Positions 55,001-64,000 of a stretch of DNA of 64,000 bases are shown piece by piece. The stretch's first letter is position 1. The number at the start of each line of letters is the position of its first letter. The notes beneath the pieces are model-generated. The model saw nothing but the letters and a program-made list of their open reading frames with translations, had not been told where the DNA came from and did no database searches. This DNA comes from Sanderia malayensis (Eukaryota; Cnidaria; Scyphozoa; Semaeostomeae; Pelagiidae), in contig RQOL01000517.1 in assembly GCA_013076295.1 (NCBI GenBank), positions 186,001-250,000 of the forward strand, in the 5' to 3' direction. The position numbers and the translations under genes were made by a program.

Positions 55001-58000
55001 ACGTTCTTTCCCACAATTTGAACTAAAGGAAAGTGACATTCATTCCCACAAGTTACTGTAATAAAAATAAGATTAATCCCACAATTTACACATGAATCCA
55101 CGCAAAAACGGTAAAAACAGATAAAGAAGATAATATTCATTCAAACAATTTACACTAATGAAAAGTGACATCCACAACTTAGACTGACGAAAGTTGACAT
55201 TGATTCCCACAACTTACACCTGAATCAACAAAAATACACCTAAAACTAATAAAAATATGACATTTATTCCCACAATTTGCACTAATGAAAAGAAACATTC
55301 ATTCCCACAAATTACAGTAATGAAAAAAATTCTTTCCCACAATTTCCACACGCATCAACGCAAAAAACAGCTAAAGCTAATCAATAATAGAGCATTCATT
55401 CCCCCATTTTGCAGTAATGAAAAATAAATTTCATCCCCACAATTTACACATGAATCCACGCAAAAACTGTAAAGAGAGATAAAAAAGATAATATTCATTC
55501 CCACAAATTACACAAATGAAAAGTGACATTCATTCCCACAATTTAGACTGATGAAAGGTGACATTCATTCCCACAATTTAGACTGTTGAGAAGTGACATT
55601 GATTCCCACAATTTAAACATTATTCCACGTAAAAAGAGCTAAAAAGTATATAGCATTCTAACCCACAATTTCCACTAATGAAAGGAAACCATGATTCACA
55701 TAAATTACAGTAATGAAAAAAAATTACTTCCCACAATTTACACACGAATCAACGTAAGAACAGCTAAAAGTAAACAATAATAGAGGATTCATTCCCGCAA
55801 TTTGCTGTAATGAAAAATAACCTTCATCCCCACAATTTACACATGAATCCAAGAAAAAACGGTAAAAACAGATAAAAGAGATAATATTCATTCCCACAAT
55901 TTACACTAATGAAAAATAACCTTCATTCCCACAATTTACATTAATGAAAGGTGACACTCATTCCCACAATTTAGACTGTTGAGAAATGACATTGATTCCC
56001 ACAATTTATACATTATTCCACGTAAAAAGAGCTAAATAGTATATAGCATTCTTTCCCACAAAATACACTAATGAAAAGTAACATTGATTCCCACACATTA
56101 CAGTAATGAAAAAAATTCATTCTCACAATTTACACACGAATCCACGCAAAAACGGCAAAAACTGATAAAAAAGATAATATTCATTCCCACAAATTACACT
56201 AATGAAAAGTGACATTCATTCCCACAATTTACAGTAATAAAAATAAGATTAATCCCACAACTACACATGAATCCATGCAAAAACGGTAAAAACAGATAAA
56301 GAATATAATATTGATTCAAACAATTTACACTAATGAAAAGTGACATTCATTCCCACAATTTAGACTGACGAAAGTTGACATTGATTCCACAACTTACAAA
56401 TGAATCAACATGAATATACCTAAAGCTAATAAAAATATGACATTTATTCCCACAATTTGCACTAATGAAAAGAAACATTCATTCCCACAAATTACAGTAA
56501 TGAAAAAAATTCATTCCCACAATTTAGACTGATGAAAGTTGACATTGATTTCCACACATTAAAGTAATGAAAAAAATTCATTCTGACAATTTACACACGA
56601 ATCCACGCAAAAACGGCAAAAACAGATAAAAAAGATAATATTCATTCCCACCATTTACAATAATGACAAGTGACATTCATTCCCACAATTTTGACTGAGG
56701 AAAGTTGACATTGATTCCCAAAATTTACAGTAATGAAAAATAACATTCAGTCTCACAATTTACACATGAATCCACGCAAAAACAGCAAAAACAAGTAAAA
56801 AAAACATTCAATCCCACAATTTGCACTAATGAAAAGTGACATTCATTCCCACAATCTAGACTGATGAAAGTTAACATTCATTCCCACAACTTACACACGA
56901 ATCAACATAAATACACCTAAAACTAATAAACATTTAAAGTTCATTCCCACAATTTACACTAATGAAAAGTAACCATGATTCACATAAATTACAGTAATGA
57001 AAAAAATTCCTTCCCACAATTTACACACGAATCAACGTAAGAACAGCTAAAACTAATAAAAAAATGCCATTTATTCCCACAATTTGTACTAATGAAAAGA
57101 AGCATCCATTCCCACAAACTACAGTAATAAAAAAAATTCGTTCCCACAATTTCCACACGAATCAACGCTAAAAACAGCTAACGCTAATCAATAATAGAGC
57201 ATTCATTCCCACAATTTGCAGTAATGAAAAATAACCTTCATTCCCACAACTTACACATGAATCCACGCAAAGACGGTAAAAACAGATAAAGAAGATAATA
57301 TTCATTCCCACAATTTACACTAATGAAAAGTGACATTCATTCCCACAATTTTGACTGAGGAAAGTTGACATTGATTCCCACAATTTACAGTAATGAAAAA
57401 TAACATTCAGTCTCACAATTTACACATGAATCCACGCAAAAACAGCAAAAACAAGTAAAAAAAAACATTCAATCCCACAATTTGCACTAATGAAAAGTGA
57501 CATTCATTCCCAGAATTTAGACTAATTAAAGTTCACATTGATTGCCACAGCTTACACACGAATCAACATAATTACACCTAAAACTAATAAAAATTTAAAG
57601 TTCATTCCCACAATTTACACTAATGAAAAGTAACCATGATTCACATAAATTACAGTAATGAAAAAAAATTCCTTCATGCAATTTACACACGAATCAACGT
57701 AAGAACAGCTAAAACTAATCAATAATAGAGCATTCATTCCCACAATTTGCAGTAATTAAAACTAACCTTCATCCCCACAATTTACACATGGATCCACGCA
57801 AAAACGGTAAAAAGAGATAAAAAGATAATATTCATTCCCACAATTTACACTAATGAAAAGTGACATTCATACCCACAATTTACAGTAATAAAAATAAGAT
57901 TAATCCCACAACTACACATGAATCCATGCAAAAACGGTAAAAACAGATAAAGAAGATAATATTCATTCAAACAATTTACACTAATGAAAAGTGACATTCA

Positions 58001-58260
58001 TTCCCACAATTTACACTGACGAAAGTTGACATTGATTCCCACAACTTACAAATGAATCAACATAAATTCCCCCAGAACTAATAAAAATATGACATTTATT
58101 CCCACAAATTGCACTAATGAAAAGAAACATTCATTCCCATAAATTACAGTAATGAAAAAATTTCATTCCCACAATTTCCTCACCAATCAATGCTAAAAAC
58201 AGCTAAAGCTAATCAATTATAGAGCATTCATTCCCACAATTTGCAGTAATGAAAAATAAC
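52050..58260. repeat. Large duplicated block, second copy
   Basis: This is the counterpart of 31380-38250. Module order is the same except for loss of one 661-bp unit. Single-base and short-indel differences are scattered, for example CCTAAAACTAATAAAACTTA at 54727, where the first copy has AATAAAAACTTA. Similarity ends near 58260, where an L2 module has lost two bases (AATCCAGCAAAGACGG). Confidence 0.87.
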
Positions 58261-60800
58261 CTTCATCCCTACAATTTACACATGAATCCAGCAAAGACGG
58301 TAAAAAGAGATAAAGAATATAATATTCATTCCCACAATTTACACTAATGAAAAGTGACATGCATTCCCACAGTTTCGACTGATCAAGGGTGACATTCATT
58401 CCCACAATTTAGACTGTTGAGAAGTGACATTGATTCCCACAATTTACACATTATTCCACGTAAAAACAGCTAAAAAGTATATAGCATTCTTTCCCACAAT
58501 TTCCACTAATGAAAAGTAACCATGATTCACATAAATTACAGTAATGAAAAAAAATTCCTTCCCACAATTTACACATGAATCAACGTAAGAACAGATAACA
58601 CTAAACAATAATAGAGGATTCATTCCCGCAAATTGCAGTAATGAAAAATAACCTTCATCCCCACAATTTACACATGAATCCACGCAAAAACGGTAAAACA
58701 GATAAAAAAGATAAAATTCATTCCCACAATTTACACTAATGAAAAATAACCTTCATTCACACAATTTCCACACGAATCAACGCTAAAAACAGCTAAAGCT
58801 AATCAATTTTAGAGCATTCATTCCCACAATTTACACTAATGAAAAGTGACATTCATTCCCACAATTTAGACTGATGAAAGGTGACATTCATTCCCACAAT
58901 TTAAACTGTTGAGAAGTGACATTGAATTCCACAATTTACAGATTATTCCACCTAAAAAGAGCTAAAAAGTATATAGCATTCTTTCCGACAATTTCCACTA
59001 ATGAAAAGTAACCATGATTCACATAAATTACGGTAATGAAAAAAAATTCCTTCCCACAATTTACACACGAATCAAAGTAAAAACAGCTAAAACTAAACAA
59101 TAATAGAGGATTCATTCCCGCAATTTGCAGTAATGAAAAATAACGTTCATCCCCACAATTTACACATGAATCCATGCAAAGACGGTAAAAAGAAATAAAG
59201 AAGATAATATTCATTCCCACAATTTACACTAATGAAAAGTGACATTCATTCCCACAATTTAGGCTGATGAAAGTTGACATTGATTGCCACAACTTACACA
59301 CGAATCAACATAAATACACTTAAAACTAATAAAAATTTAAAGTTCATTCCCACAATTTACACTAATGAATAGTAACCATGATTGACATAAATTACAGTAA
59401 TGAAAAAAATTCCTTCCCGCAATTTACACACGAATCAACGTAAGAACAGCTAAAACTAATCAATAATAGAGCATTCATTCCCGCAATTTGCAGTAATGAA
59501 AAATAACCTTCATCCCCACAATTTACACATGAATCCACGCAAAAACGGTAAAAACAGATAAAAAAGATAATATTCATTCCCACAATTTACACTAATAAAA
59601 AATAACCTTCATTCCCACAACTTACACACGAATCAACATAAAAACACCTAAAACTAATAAAAACTTAAAGTTCATTCCCACAATTTGCACTAATGAAAAG
59701 AAACATTCATTCCCACAATTTAGACTGATGAAAGTTGACATTGATTCCCAAAATTTACAAATTATTCAACATAAAAAGAGCTAAAAAGTATATAGCATTC
59801 TTTCCCACAATTTACACTAATGAACAGTAACCATGATTCACATAAATTACAGTAATGAAAAAAAATTCCTTCCCACAATTTACACACCAATCAACGTAAG
59901 AACAGCTAAAACTAAATAATAATAGAGGATTCATTCCCGCAATTTGCAGTAATGAAAAATATCCTTCATCCCCACAATTTACACATGAACCCACGCAAAA
60001 ACAGTAACAACAGATAAAAAAGATAATATTCATTCCCACAATTTACACTAATGAAAAATAACCTTCATTCCCACAACTTACACACGAATCAACATAAAAA
60101 CACCTAAAACTAATAAAAACTCAAAGTTCATTCCCACAATTTGCACTAATGAAAAGAAACATTCATTCCCACAATTTAGACTGATGAAAGTTGACATTGA
60201 TTCCCACAATTTACATATTATTCCACGTAAAAAGAGCTAAAAAAATAGCATTTTTTCCAACAAATTACACTAATGAAAAGTAACATTGATTCCCACACAT
60301 TACAGTAATGAAAAATATTCATTCCCACAATTTACACACGAATCCACGCAAAAACGGCAAAAACAGATAAAAATTTAACGTTCTTTCCCACAATTTGCAC
60401 TAAAGGAAAGTGACATTCATTCCCACAAGTTACTGTAATAAAAATAACATTAATCCGACAATTTACACATGAATCCACGCAAAAACGGTAAAAACAGATA
60501 AAGAAGATAATATTCATTCAAACAATTTACATTAATGAAAAGTGACATCCACAACTTAGACTGACGAAAGTTGACATTGATTCCCACAACTTACACCTGA
60601 ATCAACATAAATACACCTAAAACTAATAAAAATATGACATTTATTCCCACAATTTGCACTAATGAAAAGAAACATTGATTCCCACAATTTATACATTATT
60701 CCACGTAAAAAGAGCTAAATAGTATATAGCATTCTTTCCCACAAATTACACTAATGAAAAGTAACATTGATTCCCACACATTACAGTAATGAAAAAAATT
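58260..60800. repeat. Partial third copy of the large block
   Basis: About 58830-59590 matches 53520-54280 (offset 5313). About 59750-60630 matches 54370-55250 (offset 5376-5377). Between them, at 59600-59750, an L plus S modules replace the S modules found in the other two copies, a patchwork typical of gene conversion. At about 60675 the order jumps to the module set seen at 35320/56000. Confidence 0.78.
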
Positions 60801-63800
60801 CATTCCCACAATTTACACACGAATCAACGTAAGAACAGCTAAAACTAATAAAAAAATGCCATTTATTCCCACAATTTGCACTAATGAAAAGGAGCATCCA
60901 TTCCCACAAACTACAGCAATAAAAAAAATTCGTTCCCACAATTTCCACACGAATCAACGCTAAAAACAGCTAACGCTAATCAATAATAGAGCATTCATTC
61001 CCACAATTTGCAGTAATGAAAAATAACCTTCATTCCCACAACTTACACATGAATCCACGCAAAGACGGTAAAAACAGATAAAGAAGATAATATCCATTCC
61101 CACAATTTACACTAATGAAAAGTGACATTCATTCCCACAATTTAGACTAATTAAAGTTCACATTGATTGCCACAGCTTACACACGAATCAACATAATTAC
61201 ACCTAAAACTAATAAAAATTTAAAGTTCATTCCCACAATTTACACTAATGAAAAGTAACCATGATTCACATAAATTACAGTAATGAAAAAAAATTCCTTC
61301 ATGCAATTTACACACGAATCAACGTAAGAACAGCTAAAACTAATCAATAATAGAGCATTCATTCCCACAATTTGCAGTAATGAAAACTAACCTTCATCCC
61401 CACAATTTACACATGGATCCACGCAAAAACGGTAAAAAGAGATAAAAAAGATAATATTCATTCCCACAATTTACACTAATGAAAGGTGACATTCATTTCC
61501 ACAATTTAGACTGATGAAAGTTGACATTGATTTCCACACATTAAAATAATGAAAAAAAATTCATTCTGACAATTTACACACGAATCCACGCAAAAACGGC
61601 AAAAACAGATAAAAAAGATAATATTCATTCCCACCATTTACAATAATGACAAGTGACATTCATTCCCCCAATTTTGACAGAGGAAAGTTGACATTGATTC
61701 CCACAATTTACAGTAATGAAAAATAACATTCAGTCTCACAATTTACACATGAATCCACGCAAAAACAGCAAAAACAAGTAAAAAAAAAACATTCAATCCC
61801 ACAATTTGCACTAATGAAAAGTGACATTCATTCCCACAATCTAGACTGATGAAAGTTAACATTCATTCCCACAACTTACACACGAATCAACATAAATACA
61901 CCTAAAACTAATAAACATTTAAAGTTCATTCCCACAATTTACACTAATGAAAAGTAACCATGATTCACATAAATTACAGTAATGAAAAAAATTCCTTCCC
62001 ACGATTTACACACGAATCAACGTAAGAACAGCTAAAACTAATAAAAAAATGCCATTTATTCCCACAATTTGCACTAATGAAAAGAAGCATCCATTCCCAC
62101 AAACTACAGTAATAAAAAAAATTCGTTCCCACAATTTCCACACGAATCAACGCTAAAAACAGCTAACGCTAATCAATAATAGAGCATTCATTCCCACAAT
62201 TTGCAGTAATGAAAAATAACCTTCATTCCCACAACTTACACATGAATCCACGCAAAGACGGTAAAAACAGATAAAGAAGATAATATCCATTCCCACAATT
62301 TACACTAATGAAAAGTGACATTCATTCCCACAATTTAGACTAATTAAAGTTCACATTGATTGCCACAGCTTACACACGAATCAACATAATTACACCTAAA
62401 ACTAATAAAAATTTAAAGTTCATTCCCACAATTTACACTAATGAAAATTAACCATGATTCACATAAATTACAGTAATGAAAAAAAATTCCTTCATGCAAT
62501 TTACACACGAATCAACGTAAGAACAGCTAAAACTAATCAATAATAGAGCATTCATTCCCACAATTTGCAGTAATGAAAACTAACCTTCATCCCCACAATT
62601 TACACATGGATCCACGCAAAAACGGTAAAAAGAGATAAAAAAGATAATATTCATTCCCACAATTTACACTAATGAAAGGTGACATTCATTTCCACAATTT
62701 AGACTGATGAAAGTTGACATTGATTTCCACACATTAAAATAATGAAAAAAAATTCATTCTGACAATTTACACACGAATCCACGCAAAAACGGCAAAAACA
62801 GATAAAAAAGATAATATTCATTCCCACCATTTACAATAATGACAAGTGACATTCATTCCCACAATTTTGACTGAGGAAAGTTGACATTGATTCCCACAAT
62901 TTACAGTAATGAAAAATAACATTCAGTCTCACAATTTACACATGAATCCACGCAAAAACAGCAAAAACAAGTAAAAAAAGACATTCAATCCCACAATGTG
63001 CACTAATGAAAAGTGACATTCATTCCCACAATCTAGACTGATGAAAGTTAACATTCATTCCCACAACTTACACACGGATCAACATAAATACACCTAAAAC
63101 TACTAAACATTTAAAGTTCATTCCCACAATTTACACTAATGAAAAGTAACCATGATTCACATAAATTACAGTATTGAAAAAAATTCCTTCCCACAATTTA
63201 CACACGAATCAACGTAAGAACAGCTAAAACTAATAAAAAAATGACATTTATTCCCACAATTTGCACTAATGAAAAGAAGCATCCATTCCCACAAACTACA
63301 GTAATAAAAAAAATTCGTTCCCACAATTTCCACACGAATCAACGCTAAAAACAGCTAACGCTAATCAATAATAGAGCATTCATTCCCACAATTTGCAGTA
63401 ATGAAAAATAACCTTCATTCCCACAACTTACACATGAATCCACGCAAAGACGGTAAAAACAGATAAAGAAGATAATATTCATTCCCACAATTTACACTAA
63501 TGAAAAGTGACATTCATTCCCAGAATTTAGACTAATTAAAGTTCACATTGATTGCCACAGCTTACACACGAATCAAAATAATTACACCTAAAACTAATAA
63601 AAATTTAAAGTTTATTCCCACAATTTACACTAATGAAAATTAACCATGATTCACATAAATTACAGTAATGAAAAAAAATTCCTTCATGCAATTTACACAC
63701 GAATCAACGTAAGAACAGCTAAAACTAATCAATAATAGAGCATTCATTCCCACAATTTGCAGTAATTAAAACTAACCTTCATCCCCACAATTTACACATG

Positions 63801-63870
63801 GATCCACGCAAGAACGGTAAAAAGAGATAAAAAAGATAATATTCATTCCCACAATTTACACTAATGAAAA
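60800..63870. repeat. ~1193-bp higher-order repeat, about 2.6 copies
   Basis: TTAAAGTTCACATTG lies at 61151, 62344 and 63536, and the module following CTAATAAAAAAATG at 60856, 62049 and 63241. Periods are 1193 and 1192 bp. Each full unit holds the AAAAACAAG module, the GCATCCATTCCCACAAACTA module and a CATGCAATTTACACACG module. There is no gene. Confidence 0.9.
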
Positions 63871-64000
63871 GTGACATTCATTCCCACAATTTACACTAAT
63901 GAAAAGTGACATTCATTCCCACAATTTAAAGTAATAAAAATAAGATTAATCCCACAACTACACATGAATCCATGCAAAAACGGTAAAAACAGATAAAGAA
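63870..64000. repeat. Array continues to the window end
   Basis: The last 130 bp contain S modules and the truncated CCCACAACTACACATG module, matching about 37860-37970 and 57870-57970. The array therefore continues past the window. Confidence 0.75.

Larger units (their letters stand above)
1..64000. repeat. Complex satellite array spanning the window
   Basis: Essentially every stretch except two LINE fragments is made of modules sharing a core near ATTCATTCCCACAATTTACAC, followed by a variable tail. Short modules (33-36 bp) have a tail like TAATGAAAAGTGAC. Longer modules (57-64 bp) have an A-rich extension. All modules I read point the same way, and I saw no inverted segment. The array runs off both ends of the window. 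The + strand is strongly A-rich and C is far commoner than G. Length, AT-richness, HOR structure and an embedded LINE fragment are typical of centromeric or heterochromatic satellites in animals. I do not recognise it as a named satellite family. Confidence 0.97.

Noticed and set aside
79..60517. About 90 minus-strand open frames of 60-139 residues with near-identical peptides
   Set aside because: They are the same satellite modules translated repeatedly. They start and stop wherever a 34/35-bp module or point change shifts frame. They show no domain and their similarity is DNA-level identity.
1..64000. CRISPR array (short repeats with spacers)
   Set aside because: The intervals between cores are themselves repeated families and vary from 12 to about 42 bp. 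There are no unique spacers and no cas genes, and the LINE fragment shows that the DNA is eukaryotic.
1..64000. Bacterial replication origin with DnaA-box-like iterons
   Set aside because: The core TTCCCACAA differs from TTATCCACA, there are no replication genes, and the scale and LINE content exclude a bacterial origin.

Overview
The window is one uninterrupted block of eukaryotic complex satellite DNA. I find no convincing host protein gene, rRNA or tRNA gene, or CRISPR array. The sequence is AT-rich and, on the + strand, visibly poor in G. It consists of hundreds of diverged copies of a small module that starts with a core close to ATTCATTCCCACAATTTACAC. Every module I read has the same orientation. 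Both window ends lie inside the array, so it is longer than 64 kb.

The modules fall into a few length classes: short S units (34-36 bp), a 33-bp degenerate short unit (S'), a 57-bp unit (M) and long units of about 63-64 bp (L1, L2 and relatives). They occur in fixed orders that form higher-order repeats (HORs). The clearest HOR is 857 bp and parses exactly into 19 modules (21825-22681, then 22682 and 23539 onward). Other HORs have periods of about 807 bp (14.4-16.7 kb), 1678/1285/920 bp (17.9-20.5 kb), 661 bp (36.0-37.5 kb), 1715 bp (48.9-52.3 kb) and 1193 bp (60.8-63.9 kb). Above these lie larger duplications with offsets of 8137, 8832 and 10508 bp (left), 5774-5907 and 4189 bp (centre), and 6376 and 20674 bp (right). 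Where I could align copies, most size differences are whole numbers of modules or HOR units, as expected from unequal recombination.

The only foreign sequence is a 5'-truncated 3' end of a non-LTR retrotransposon (LINE). It carries the last ~59 codons of a reverse-transcriptase protein, a short 3' UTR and a (TTA)n tail. It is present twice (25793-26130 and 29982-30325) with identical junctions, so it inserted once and was then copied with its satellite flanks. The LINE type (WNSLP-type C-terminus, triplet tail) and the satellite organisation suggest an animal, probably an invertebrate. I cannot name the species. The array could be centromeric, pericentromeric or another heterochromatic block.

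The many 60-139 residue open frames, mostly on the minus strand, are not genes. They arise because the 33, 36, 57 and 63-bp modules are multiples of three and so keep one stop-free frame open. The most interesting possible biology is at motif level. The module core on the minus strand reads TGTGGGAA, the core site of the Notch-pathway factor CSL/Su(H)/RBPJ. A recurrent variant reads GCGGGAA, an E2F-like core. The L2 module carries three A-tracts phased by 9-10 bp, which predicts curved DNA.
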